From contig VHCX01000014.1 in assembly GCA_016871615.1 (NCBI GenBank), positions 1-61,427 on the forward strand: DNA of 61,427 nt, read 5' to 3'. The notes below the pieces were generated by a model. The model was not told the origin of the DNA, made no database searches, and saw nothing but the letters and a program-made list of their open reading frames with translations. A program made the position numbers and the translations under genes. Below, piece after piece: positions 16,589 to 25,506 of this stretch (positions within the stretch are counted from its first letter, which is position 1; the number at the start of each line of letters is the position of its first letter). Origin of the DNA: Verrucomicrobiota bacterium. GTDB taxonomy: Bacteria > Verrucomicrobiota > Verrucomicrobiia > Limisphaerales > UBA9464.

Positions 16589-17965
16589 TCACGCGGCGAA
16601 GATCTCGCGGATGCGCCGCCCGTTGTTGACCAGCTGGACCGGCCGGCCGGTGTTGGTGTGGAGGATCTGGTTCGGATCGATCCCCAGCTTCCAGTAGATC
16701 GACGCCGCGAAGTCCTCCGGCCGGTACACCGCCTCCGACGCCGCGTAACCCTTGGCGTCGGTGGCCCCGACCACCGCACCTCGGGGACACCCGCCGCCGG
16801 CCATGAGGATGGACATCGCATGGGGCCAGTGGTCCCGGCCCACGTCCTTGTTGACCTTGGGGGTGCGACCGAACTCCCCGAGCAGCACCACCAGCGTGGA
16901 GTCGAGCAGGCCGCGCCGGTCCAGGTCGCGGATCAGGGCCGCGACGCCGCGGTCCATGTTGCGCACCGAGTCGCCCTTGTAGGCCTCGAAGAGCTTGGTG
17001 TGGTGGTCCCATCCACCGGAGTTGACGGTCACCCACGACACCCCCACCTCCACGAGCCGACGGGCCATGAGCAGGCGCTGGCCGAAGTCGTTGCGGCCGT
17101 ACTCCTCGCGCACCTTGGAATCCTCGCGCGACAGGTCGAAGGCGGCCTGGGCCTGGCTCGAGAGCACCAGGTCGACGCTTTGCTGGAGGTACTGGTCGAA
17201 CGCCACGGCAGGGTCCTCGGCCAGCCGGTCCGCATGGCGGGCCATGGTGTCGAGGGCCTTACGGAGCTGGCGGCGATGGGCCGCCCGTCCCTCGCTGATG
17301 TCGGCGGGCAGCACCACGTCGCGCACCTTGAAGTCGGCCGAGTTGGGCTGGCCGTCGATCACGAAGGGCGAGTGCTTGCCGCCCAGGAAGTTCGGGCCAC
17401 CGCTGCGGGTCACCGAGGGCATGGACACGTAGGGCGGGAGGCCCTGCCGCTGCCCGCGATGCCACGAGACCACCGACCCGAAGGACGGATGGAAGGTCAC
17501 GAACGCCCCGCAGGCGACGGGCACCGGCGTGGGTGATCCGGTCATCAGGTAGTGGTTGCCGCCCCCGTGGTTCGGATCCTTGTGGCAGACCGAGCGGATC
17601 ACCGTGGCGCGGTCGGCCACCTTGGCCAACTCGGGCACGGCCTCGCTGAAGCGGATGCCCGGGACCGACGTGGCGATGTCGGAGAAGCTGCCCCGGATGT
17701 CCGAGGGCGCCCCGGGCTTGGGATCGAAGGTCTCGTAGTGGGAGGGTCCGCCATCGAGCCAGATGAGGATGCAGTTGACCGGCTTGCCGCCGGGGGAACC
17801 GGCCGCCCCCGGGGTCGCCCGCCCGGGGCCGGGCCGGACGGCGGTCGCCGACGCGGCCTCGAGCCGGAGCAGGTCGCCGAAGCCGGCCCCCAGGAGCCCT
17901 CCGAGGCCCAGTTGGATGAAATCCCGGCGGGGCATGCCGGCGCAGTTTCCGAGGTTCGGGTTCAT
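16589..17965 (-). CDS. DUF1501 family protein, Tat-exported (module 2)
   Basis: A 458-aa DUF1501 protein with the Tat motif PRRDFIQLGLGG at about residues 12-23. Family segments are CILIWLDGGPSHYETFDPKP, HGGGNHYLMTG, VVLLGEFGRTPKVN and GRDHWPHAMSILMAGGG, the last a possible active or metal site. The start codon lies 1 bp after the stop of the upstream cytochrome/WD40 gene (TGA-C-ATG), so translation is probably coupled. It resembles module 1's DUF1501 in fold but is diverged, so this is not a recent duplication. Confidence 0.92.
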   Translation of the reverse strand: MNPNLGNCAGMPRRDFIQLGLGGLLGAGFGDLLRLEAASATAVRPGPGRATPGAAGSPGGKPVNCILIWLDGGPSHYETFDPKPGAPSDIRGSFSDIATSVPGIRFSEAVPELAKVADRATVIRSVCHKDPNHGGGNHYLMTGSPTPVPVACGAFVTFHPSFGSVVSWHRGQRQGLPPYVSMPSVTRSGGPNFLGGKHSPFVIDGQPNSADFKVRDVVLPADISEGRAAHRRQLRKALDTMARHADRLAEDPAVAFDQYLQQSVDLVLSSQAQAAFDLSREDSKVREEYGRNDFGQRLLMARRLVEVGVSWVTVNSGGWDHHTKLFEAYKGDSVRNMDRGVAALIRDLDRRGLLDSTLVVLLGEFGRTPKVNKDVGRDHWPHAMSILMAGGGCPRGAVVGATDAKGYAASEAVYRPEDFAASIYWKLGIDPNQILHTNTGRPVQLVNNGRRIREIFAA

Positions 17966-17966
17966 G

Positions 17967-20900
17967 TCAGTGGTTCAGCACGAATTCCGGCGTGTTCAAG
18001 AGCGCCCAGAAGAGGTCCTCCAGGGCGGTCTCCCGCGTGGCCTCGGGCTTCGAGAAGGCGCCCAAGGCCGCCTTCCGTTCCGCATCGGCCGGCGGTCGGC
18101 CCAGCAGCAGCAGGTAGAGTTCGTCGACCAGCGAAGGCTCTTCAAGGTCGCCGGCGGCAAGGCGGCGGAGCCGACCCTTCGGATCGGCCAGCTTGGCCTG
18201 GAGGGCCTTGGAGTTCATCAGGTGCAGGCTCTGCACCACGCTGAGCTGGGCGTCGCGCTCGCAGGGGCAGTCGCTGCTCGAGTTGGGGCGACCGAACGCG
18301 TCGAGGAAGTGCGACGGGATCTTGTAGCTCCAGGTCTGCATCGCCCGCCCGCCGGCCGGGACGGCCGAGAAGGTCTCGGGCACCCCGGTGGCATCACCCA
18401 CCGCATCGACCAGCACCTCGGCCGGCAGTCGGCGCCGGTAGGACCGGGAGAACTGCCGGGTGTCGCCCAGGTTGGTCTCGTTGGGCCGGGAGCTGAGCTG
18501 GTAGAGCCGCGAACCCATCACGGTGCGGAGCAGGTGCTTGAAGTCGTGGCCGTGGCTTGCGAAATCGGCGGCCAGGGCGTCGAGCAGGGCCGGGTTCGCG
18601 CACGGGTTCGAGCTGCGGAAATCGTCGACCGGATGGACCAGGCCGCGCCCGAAGAGCCGCCCCCACACGCGGTTCACGGCGGCCCGGGCGAAGAACGGAT
18701 TGTCCGGAAGGGTGAGCCAGTCGGCCAGGTGACGCCGGGGATCGGTCGCGTTGCCGGCCGGCAACTCCGGGCCCTCGGGCGGCCGGGGCGTCATCACGGC
18801 CCCGCTGACGGGATGCTTCACCGTGCCGCCCGGCGCGAAGAAGAACGTCTCGGTGCCCGCGGAAATGGGCGGTGAAAGGCCCGCCCCCTTCTGCCGCACC
18901 GGGCCGAAGTAGGCGGCCAGCTGGTAGAAGTCGTCCTGGCCCCATTTCTCGTTGGGATGGTGGTGGCACTTGGCGCATTCCAGCCGGGTGCCCAGGAACA
19001 ACTGGCTGAACTGGGTCGTCAGTTCCGGCGGGTCCCTTCGGTCGCGGTACACGACCGCCGGACCCGACCGGTGGTTGGAACCCTCGGCCAGGAGCAGGTC
19101 GCGTACGAACTGGTCGTAGGGACGGTTGGCGCGGAACTGCTCGCGCAGCCACTGGTCCAGCAGGAACACGCTCTTGACCCCCACCCGGTCGGGGTTGGGC
19201 CGCAGCAGGTCGGCCCACTGGTTGGCCCAGTAGTCGGCATAGGCAGGGTGCTCCAGGACCTGGTCGATGAACCGCCGGCGCTTGTCCGGGGACGGATCGG
19301 CCAGGAAGGCACGCACCTCCTCTGGGGTGGGCAGGAGGCCCACGGCGTCGAGCTTGGCCCGGCGCAGGAACTCGGCGTCGGTGCACAGCTCCGAGGGCAG
19401 CAGGCCCAGGCGGCGGAACTGGGCCAGCGCCAGGGCGTCGATGAAGTTGTTGGTGGGGATGGCGGCATACACGCGGGCCGGGTGCACCCGGTCGGCCGGC
19501 ACCGTCAGCGCCGAGGCCGCGACCAACCCCAGGTAACGGGCGACCACCACGCCCTGCCCCGTCAGCCGGCCGATGGCGACGCGTCCCGACTCGTCCACCC
19601 GGGCCAGTTCCTTGTCGCTCGATTCGTAGGCGGCCAGCGCCGTGACCTCCCGCGCGCTGCCGTCGGAATACCTGGCCTCCACCGTCAGCCGCTGGCGAGC
19701 CCCCTTGCGGTAGGTGCCCTCGGCCGGGGAGACCGCGATGGATTTCAATGCCGGCTCATTGGTCAACACATACGGCATGCCGGCGCGGATCCAGCGGGCC
19801 AGCAGGCGGTGGGCGGGAGATCCCGGGGCGAAGCGCTGCCCGCCTTCATGGGGGACGAGCCCGAGCGGCTTGAGCAGCAGGAGGCTCTCCTCCGGCGCTG
19901 CCGGGAAGACCCGGCGACCCCGGGCATCCCGCACGATCTCGGCGTGATCGGCGGCCGGATCGTAGGCGAAGACCGAGAGTTTGAAGCCGCCCTGGCCCTC
20001 GGGCTTGGAGTGGCAGCCGCCCGAGGCGCAGCCGGCCTGGTGCAGGACGGGCAGGACATCACGCACGAAGCTCGGCGGGCCGGACTCTCCCCGTCCCTGG
20101 CCCTTCGGCCTCGCAGGCGCCGGCGGGGCCGGCGGGGCCGGGGCTTGCGCCCGGGGATCGACCGCCGGCAGGGCCCCGAGCTCGCCCAACGCCTTGCCCT
20201 GCCCGTCCCAGACCCGGACCCGACCGTCGAAGTCGGCGGCGGCCACGCGACCGTCCTCCGGGCCGCCCCCGGGCGCGACGGCCAAGGCCACGACCGTCGG
20301 CGCCAGGTCTGCGATCCGCCGATGCTCGCCCGTCGCGGAACTCTGCTCGCCGGTGTGTGCCTTGAGCTGCGAGTACCGGTCGATGGCGCCGCGCTCGGTG
20401 GCCGCCCACACCGACGAACTGTCCCCGGGCCAGGCCACCGCGGTGATGGCCGAGAGCGAGTCGCCCAGGGTCACGATCTTCTCGCGCGTGGCGATGTCCC
20501 AGACCTTGAGCTGACGGTCGATGCCGCCGCTCACCACCTGGGTGGCGTTGGTGTTGAAGGCGGCGGCGACCACCGCGGCGGCGTGGCCCTCGAGCACCGC
20601 CAGCGGCTCATCCCGCGACGGGTCCCACACCTTCACCAGCGCATCACCGCCGGCCGAGAGCAGCCGGGTCCCGTCGCGGCTGAACTCCAGGTCGAAGACG
20701 CTGTCCGCATGGGCTTTCCACGATCGGAGGATCCGGCCGGCGGCGACATCCATCAGGCGGATGCGCCCGGGAAGCCCAGGCCCTCCGTCGCCGAGGGCCA
20801 ACCGGGAACCGTCGGCGGAGAATTCGACGCTGAGGATCCGGCCCGTGAGCCCTTCGGTCACCTCCCGGTCGACCGCGAGCGTGGAGGGATCGCGAAGGCT

Positions 20901-21557
20901 GACCCGGCGGAACGACCCGGAGGCGAGCCATCGGCCATCCCGGCTCCAGGCCAGCGACTCGACCGGGGCCAGCGAGACGTCGGGCGAGGCGGCCAGCCTG
21001 GGAAAGCCCGGTTCCCGGAGGTCGAACACCTCGACCCGGCCGGCACGCGCGACGGCGAGGCGGCGTCCGGCGGGATCTACGGCCAGCGCCCCCACCGGGC
21101 CAAACGACGGGGCCGGCGCCTCCATGGAGACGGGGCGGGGTTCGGGCTCGTCGGTCACGGCCCGGGCATCCCAGGGCAATCCCCGCTGGATCCACTGCCG
21201 GAGCGTCCGGATCTGGCCCGGGCTCAACTGCTTGCGCGGCGGCATGTGGGGTTCGGCCCCGGGCAGCACCGACGCCAGCAACCGGCTCTCCTTCGGGCGC
21301 CCCTCCTGGACCACCGGGCCCTCGTCCCCGCCCCGGAGCACATGATCCCGGGTCAGGAGCGAGAGTCCGCCCTTCTGCCGGGCCTCGCCATGGCAGGAGA
21401 AGCACTCGTCCCGCAGCAGGGTCACCGCCTCACGCCCCAACCGCGCGTCCGCCGCCGGGGCCGCACGGAGGCACACCACCCAAAGCGCCAGCACCGGGGC
21501 CAACCGGGGCCCGAGGTGGCACAGGAAACGCGGGGCGTTGAGGTTGCGGAAGCGCAC
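17967..21557 (-). CDS. Multidomain PSCyt1-WD40-Big2-DUF1549-DUF1553 protein (module 2)
   Basis: About 1,196 residues. A signal-like stretch leads to a c-type cytochrome motif, CFSCH, near residue 50 in a Planctomycete-cytochrome-C-like domain. A WD40-type propeller (about 150-460) follows, with repeats such as LMDVAAGRI, VKVWDPSRDE, LKVWDIATRE and VRVWDGQGK. A second cytochrome-like site, CASGGCH, lies near 512, then an Ig-like Big2 domain (about 600-685). DUF1549 (about 700-870) contains CAKCHHHPNEKWGQDDFY, and DUF1553 runs to the end. GTG 21557 gives a compact signal peptide; TTG 21605 is also open. The family is thought to work with its DUF1501 partner in exported polymer metabolism, but no reaction is proven. 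Confidence 0.88.
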   Translation of the reverse strand: MRFRNLNAPRFLCHLGPRLAPVLALWVVCLRAAPAADARLGREAVTLLRDECFSCHGEARQKGGLSLLTRDHVLRGGDEGPVVQEGRPKESRLLASVLPGAEPHMPPRKQLSPGQIRTLRQWIQRGLPWDARAVTDEPEPRPVSMEAPAPSFGPVGALAVDPAGRRLAVARAGRVEVFDLREPGFPRLAASPDVSLAPVESLAWSRDGRWLASGSFRRVSLRDPSTLAVDREVTEGLTGRILSVEFSADGSRLALGDGGPGLPGRIRLMDVAAGRILRSWKAHADSVFDLEFSRDGTRLLSAGGDALVKVWDPSRDEPLAVLEGHAAAVVAAAFNTNATQVVSGGIDRQLKVWDIATREKIVTLGDSLSAITAVAWPGDSSSVWAATERGAIDRYSQLKAHTGEQSSATGEHRRIADLAPTVVALAVAPGGGPEDGRVAAADFDGRVRVWDGQGKALGELGALPAVDPRAQAPAPPAPPAPARPKGQGRGESGPPSFVRDVLPVLHQAGCASGGCHSKPEGQGGFKLSVFAYDPAADHAEIVRDARGRRVFPAAPEESLLLLKPLGLVPHEGGQRFAPGSPAHRLLARWIRAGMPYVLTNEPALKSIAVSPAEGTYRKGARQRLTVEARYSDGSAREVTALAAYESSDKELARVDESGRVAIGRLTGQGVVVARYLGLVAASALTVPADRVHPARVYAAIPTNNFIDALALAQFRRLGLLPSELCTDAEFLRRAKLDAVGLLPTPEEVRAFLADPSPDKRRRFIDQVLEHPAYADYWANQWADLLRPNPDRVGVKSVFLLDQWLREQFRANRPYDQFVRDLLLAEGSNHRSGPAVVYRDRRDPPELTTQFSQLFLGTRLECAKCHHHPNEKWGQDDFYQLAAYFGPVRQKGAGLSPPISAGTETFFFAPGGTVKHPVSGAVMTPRPPEGPELPAGNATDPRRHLADWLTLPDNPFFARAAVNRVWGRLFGRGLVHPVDDFRSSNPCANPALLDALAADFASHGHDFKHLLRTVMGSRLYQLSSRPNETNLGDTRQFSRSYRRRLPAEVLVDAVGDATGVPETFSAVPAGGRAMQTWSYKIPSHFLDAFGRPNSSSDCPCERDAQLSVVQSLHLMNSKALQAKLADPKGRLRRLAAGDLEEPSLVDELYLLLLGRPPADAERKAALGAFSKPEATRETALEDLFWALLNTPEFVLNH

Positions 21558-21658
21558 GGGATCGAGGTGTCGCTGGAATTGAACCCGCTTCCCCGCCAAA
21601 GGCAACCCGGGATGCCCCTGGATTCACGCGGGAAGGACGCCCCTTGCGACACGGACCA

Positions 21659-21683
21659 CCCCGGGACCCCTTTGGTCCTGGGG
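21659..21683 (-). terminator. Hairpin after the FG-GAP pair, weak terminator candidate
   Basis: A stem of CCCC and GGACC pairing with GGTCC and GGGG around a CCTTT loop (one G-T in the middle) lies 35 bp beyond the stop at 21718. No U tract follows on the minus strand, so termination is uncertain. Confidence 0.35.
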
Positions 21684-21717
21684 CCGATGGGTCATGCCGC
21701 CGCAGCCCGGGCTCCGG

Positions 21718-24700
21718 TCAGCGGGGCGGCAGCGCGGCCTGGACCTCCCGCTGGCCACCGGCCACCGGCACCGTCGACGTGGTCCCTCCGGGCCAGCGGA
21801 TCTCCACCGCATCGATCGTGCGGAGCCCGGCGGCCAGCACCGGGACCGGGTCGTCGCAGGAACCGTCGCCCGACCCGAGTCGGATCTCGCGCCAGGGACC
21901 GCGGACCTCGGCCGACCGCCAGCGGACGCGGGCCCCGACGGCCTGTGGATTGCCCGGGGCGCCCGTCAGGCGCACCCGGATGCCCGGGGTCGCCCGGAGG
22001 TTGCGCCAGAGGGTGGTCTCGGCCCCGTTCTGGGCGATCGCCAGATCCACCCGGCCATCGCGGTCGTAATCGGCAGCGGCCACGCCCCGGCCGTCGCCGG
22101 GGACATCCACCCCACAGGTCTCCTCCGCCACGAAGCCCCCCCGGCCGTCGCCCCGCAGCCAGAGTCCCCGGCCCGAGTCGAGACGCTCGGCGAACGGGTG
22201 GGACGTGGACAGGTTCTGCGAGAGGAAGAGGTCCTCATGCCCGTCGCCGTCGAGGTCGGCCACGCACATGGACGACACCGGGGCGCGCTGGGCCACCGCC
22301 GGCAAAGGCTTGGCCACGAGGCGATCGCCCCGGTTGAGCAGCAGCACCGAGTCGAGGGTGTCGACCGAGACCGAGCGGGCCCCGGCAAGCGCCTCCCCCA
22401 GGAGCGACGGCAGCGTGGCCTTGGAGAAGGCTGCCAGGGAGTCGACCCGTTCCCGGATCGCCGGGAAGAGCGCCGCCCAGAGGCCCATCTCGCGCTCCGG
22501 CCGGTCGGCACGTGCCACGGGATCGAACCAGCTCTCGGCCAGGTCGAATCCCTGGCCGGAGCCGAAGTCCCCGTACCACAGCCGACGGGGAGCCTCGGCC
22601 GAGGCCTTCCAGCGGGTGTTGCGCCCCCAGTTGCCCAGGACCAGGTCCATGCGGCCATCCTCGTCGAAATCGCCGGCCGCCACGGCATTCCAGAGCCCGG
22701 ACAAGGCGCCCGGCACGCCCTCGATGGGCAGGTTCCACTCGACCAACCGGCCCGCCTCGTTGCGGAAGAACCGGGGCGGTGCCCACTCGCGCGCCACGAC
22801 CAGGTCCGGGCGCCCGTCGCCGTCGAGGTCGGTGAACACGGCCCCGGTCACCAGCCCGAGGGCCTCCCACCGGGCCGCCGGGGCGAGCCGACCTCCCTGG
22901 TTGTGCAGGAGCAGTGAGGCGGCCGGCTCGGGATACCGTCCCGGGACCGACCGACCGCCGACGAAGACCTCCAGCGATCCGTCGCCATCGACATCTGCCG
23001 CGGCAAGGGGTCCGACCGCGAAGGCCGCCCCGACGAGGATCTCTCCGCTGCGACCGCCGGCCGGGTCGTACATCCGCAGCGCACCGCCGTTGGTCAGGCC
23101 ATCCTCGTAGTTCGAGACCCCCGCCAGCAGGATGCCTTGGATCGGCAGGAGGGAGGTCAGGTCCCGGCTGGTGGGGCGATGGAAGGGCGGGGTTTCGCGG
23201 GCCTCGAAGCCCCCGTGGGTGTTCTGAACCCGGATGCCAGGCCTCCCCCCACGCCCCGCGCCGACGACCAGGTCGGGCTGCCCGTCGCCATTGAGGTCGG
23301 TCCAGCCCAGGCTGGGCCCCGTCTGCGACAAGCGGTGCGGCAGGGCCGGCTGGCGGCCGAAGTCGTCGAAGGGCTCGTCCTCGTGGCGATGGGCCAGGTT
23401 GGCGGTCCGGTCCTCGAACCACCGGACGGGCTGGGGCGTCGGCGGCGGTGATCCCGGGACGGCCCCGGCGGCGTCCTCCCACAGCTCGACGACCGAACCG
23501 GCCGGAAGATCGGCCCACCGCGCGACCCGACCCGAGGGCCAGCGTACCCGGACCGCCACCGTGGCCGCACGCCCAGTGGCGAAGGTCCGCACCGCATCGT
23601 CGCCCCCGAGGTAGCGGCCGCCGGCGAAGATCTCCTGGGTCTGGTCGGGCAGGCCGGCCGCCGTCACGGTCACCGACGCGCCAATGCCGCCCGGGTTGGG
23701 GGCGAGGCCACGCAAGCGGACCAGGACCCGGCCCGCCGGGGTGTTGTTCCGGAGGAAGGCCGGGGCGTCCATGAGGTCGTTCATCACGACGTCGAGGTCG
23801 CCGTCGCCGTCGAGGTCGGCGAGGGCCGCGCCCTGCGAGATGGAGTCGAGGGTGAACCCCCAGGCGGCCGAGACGTCCTCGAAGGTGGCGTCGCCCCGGT
23901 TGCGGAAGGCCGCGTTGGAGGTGGCCAGCCTAGGGAAGGAACCCACCACCGCGGCGATCTCGGCGGGGGTCTTCAGCGCGCCGCGTCGCTGAGCCTCGGC
24001 GATGCGGCGGGCGCCGTCGCCGTCCTGGAAGTCGCGCCACTGTCCGTTGGGCACCAGCAGGTCCTCGAACCCGTCGAGGTCGACATCCAGCACCAGCGGT
24101 CCCCAGGACCACTCGCTGGCCTCGACACCGGCCTGCCAGGCAACCTCGGCCCAGGTGCCATCCCCGCGGCCGAGCTGGAGCACGTTGCGCTGGACCTGCG
24201 CCCGATCGGTCGCCCGGCCCGGCATCCGGAGGGTTGGAGCCATCCCGGCCGTCTGGGTATGCCGCCAGGCGCGGTTGCGGCTGAACATGTCCACGGCGAA
24301 GAGGTCCACGTGGCCGTTCCGGTCAAAATCCCCGAAATCGACCCCCATCGAGAAGGTGGGATTGCTGCGGAGCGCCGCCGGGGACAATTCCCGAAAGCGG
24401 ACGACGCGGTCGGGCCCCGTGTCGTTGATCCAAATGCGGTCCGGCGTGTGCAGGTCGTTGCAGACGTAGAGGTCGGGCCGCCCGTCGCCCGTGAGGTCCT
24501 GGAAGCGGACCGCCAGGCCCCAGTCGCGGGGTGGCGCCGTCAAGCCCTTGCCCGAGGCGTCTCGGAAGGCCCCCGCGGTCCACGACACGGCCGCGAACCG
24601 GCCCCGGCCATCATTGAGCCAGAGCACGTCGGCCTCACCCATCTCGACGACCTCCCCGGTCGGCCGGATCTCGAAGCGGTTGGTGAGGTCGGGAGCGGTC

Positions 24701-25506
24701 ACCGCTCGGCCGTTGACCGCCACCACGACGGTGGCGTCGTCGGTCTGGCGCAACTGGTAGCGGGTGTTCGGCTGGTCGAGGATGGTGGTCGGGCGGAAGT
24801 TCGCCACGTAGAGGTCGAGGTCGCCGTCGCCATCCACGTCGGCCAGGGCCAGGGACATCGCGCCGGAACGGGACCGAAGGCCCGCCTCGTCGGTGGCCTC
24901 GAGGAATCGGCCGGACCCGTCGTTCCGCCACAGCCGGGTGCCGCCCCCGAGCTGGTTGACCAGCAGGTCGGGATCGCCGTCGCCGTCGACGTCGGCGAAG
25001 GCCGCGCCGGTCGAGTCGTTGGAGGCCGAGGACGGGTTGAGCCACGACACCCCGGGCAGGACCCGGTCGGTCACGTTGGTGAAACGCCAGTCGCCCAAGT
25101 TGCGGTAGAGCGCATTCGGCGAGTCGAGCCCGCAGAGGAACACGTCGACCCGGCCGTCGCCATCGACGTCGGCCAGGGCGACCCCGGACCCCGAGGCCAG
25201 GTTGCGGTTGGTCACCGCCCGGGCCTCGGAGAGCCGGTTGGTGAAGTCGATGCTCAGGCCGGCGGACGGCAACCGGGTGAAACCCGGGGCCTGGGGGGCG
25301 GCAGGCCGGGGCACCGGCGTGAGACGCCGAAGGCCCGGCGGGGCAGCGGGGGTCCACGGCCCGACGGCTGGCGACCCTTGGGCGGCGACCGGGAGGGACC
25401 CGGGGACCAGCCCGCCGCCCACTCCCGGAAGGAGGATCAGGAGCAGCATCCGCAGGAGCGTCGAGGCGGCTTGCGGGGCCGACGCATGGATGGATCGGAG
25501 CCTCAT
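21718..25506 (-). CDS. FG-GAP/VCBS and ASPIC-UnbV (CRTAC1-like) protein, paralog A
   Basis: The 1,262-aa product begins with a hydrophobic export signal (TLLRMLLLILLPGVGGG near residue 20). It then carries many VCBS/FG-GAP repeats, each centred on calcium-loop motifs such as DVDGDGRVDVFLCG, DVDGDGDLDLYVAN and DLDGDGDLDVVMND. A UnbV domain lies at about residues 595-645 (GGIGASVTVTAAGLPDQTQE). The pattern then repeats in a second half, ending with another UnbV domain (about 1170-1262, IRWPGGTTSTVPVAGGQ). It should be an extracellular calcium-bound beta-propeller protein; the ligand is unknown. Its ATG overlaps the stop of paralog B by 4 bp (ATGA). Confidence 0.85.
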   Translation of the reverse strand: MRLRSIHASAPQAASTLLRMLLLILLPGVGGGLVPGSLPVAAQGSPAVGPWTPAAPPGLRRLTPVPRPAAPQAPGFTRLPSAGLSIDFTNRLSEARAVTNRNLASGSGVALADVDGDGRVDVFLCGLDSPNALYRNLGDWRFTNVTDRVLPGVSWLNPSSASNDSTGAAFADVDGDGDPDLLVNQLGGGTRLWRNDGSGRFLEATDEAGLRSRSGAMSLALADVDGDGDLDLYVANFRPTTILDQPNTRYQLRQTDDATVVVAVNGRAVTAPDLTNRFEIRPTGEVVEMGEADVLWLNDGRGRFAAVSWTAGAFRDASGKGLTAPPRDWGLAVRFQDLTGDGRPDLYVCNDLHTPDRIWINDTGPDRVVRFRELSPAALRSNPTFSMGVDFGDFDRNGHVDLFAVDMFSRNRAWRHTQTAGMAPTLRMPGRATDRAQVQRNVLQLGRGDGTWAEVAWQAGVEASEWSWGPLVLDVDLDGFEDLLVPNGQWRDFQDGDGARRIAEAQRRGALKTPAEIAAVVGSFPRLATSNAAFRNRGDATFEDVSAAWGFTLDSISQGAALADLDGDGDLDVVMNDLMDAPAFLRNNTPAGRVLVRLRGLAPNPGGIGASVTVTAAGLPDQTQEIFAGGRYLGGDDAVRTFATGRAATVAVRVRWPSGRVARWADLPAGSVVELWEDAAGAVPGSPPPTPQPVRWFEDRTANLAHRHEDEPFDDFGRQPALPHRLSQTGPSLGWTDLNGDGQPDLVVGAGRGGRPGIRVQNTHGGFEARETPPFHRPTSRDLTSLLPIQGILLAGVSNYEDGLTNGGALRMYDPAGGRSGEILVGAAFAVGPLAAADVDGDGSLEVFVGGRSVPGRYPEPAASLLLHNQGGRLAPAARWEALGLVTGAVFTDLDGDGRPDLVVAREWAPPRFFRNEAGRLVEWNLPIEGVPGALSGLWNAVAAGDFDEDGRMDLVLGNWGRNTRWKASAEAPRRLWYGDFGSGQGFDLAESWFDPVARADRPEREMGLWAALFPAIRERVDSLAAFSKATLPSLLGEALAGARSVSVDTLDSVLLLNRGDRLVAKPLPAVAQRAPVSSMCVADLDGDGHEDLFLSQNLSTSHPFAERLDSGRGLWLRGDGRGGFVAEETCGVDVPGDGRGVAAADYDRDGRVDLAIAQNGAETTLWRNLRATPGIRVRLTGAPGNPQAVGARVRWRSAEVRGPWREIRLGSGDGSCDDPVPVLAAGLRTIDAVEIRWPGGTTSTVPVAGGQREVQAALPPR

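Noticed and set aside
18957-22337. Very long open plus-strand frame (over 1,100 codons) opposite the cytochrome/WD40 gene
   Set aside because: It is antisense to a gene with clear domains, has no recognisable motif, and long antisense frames are expected at this GC content.
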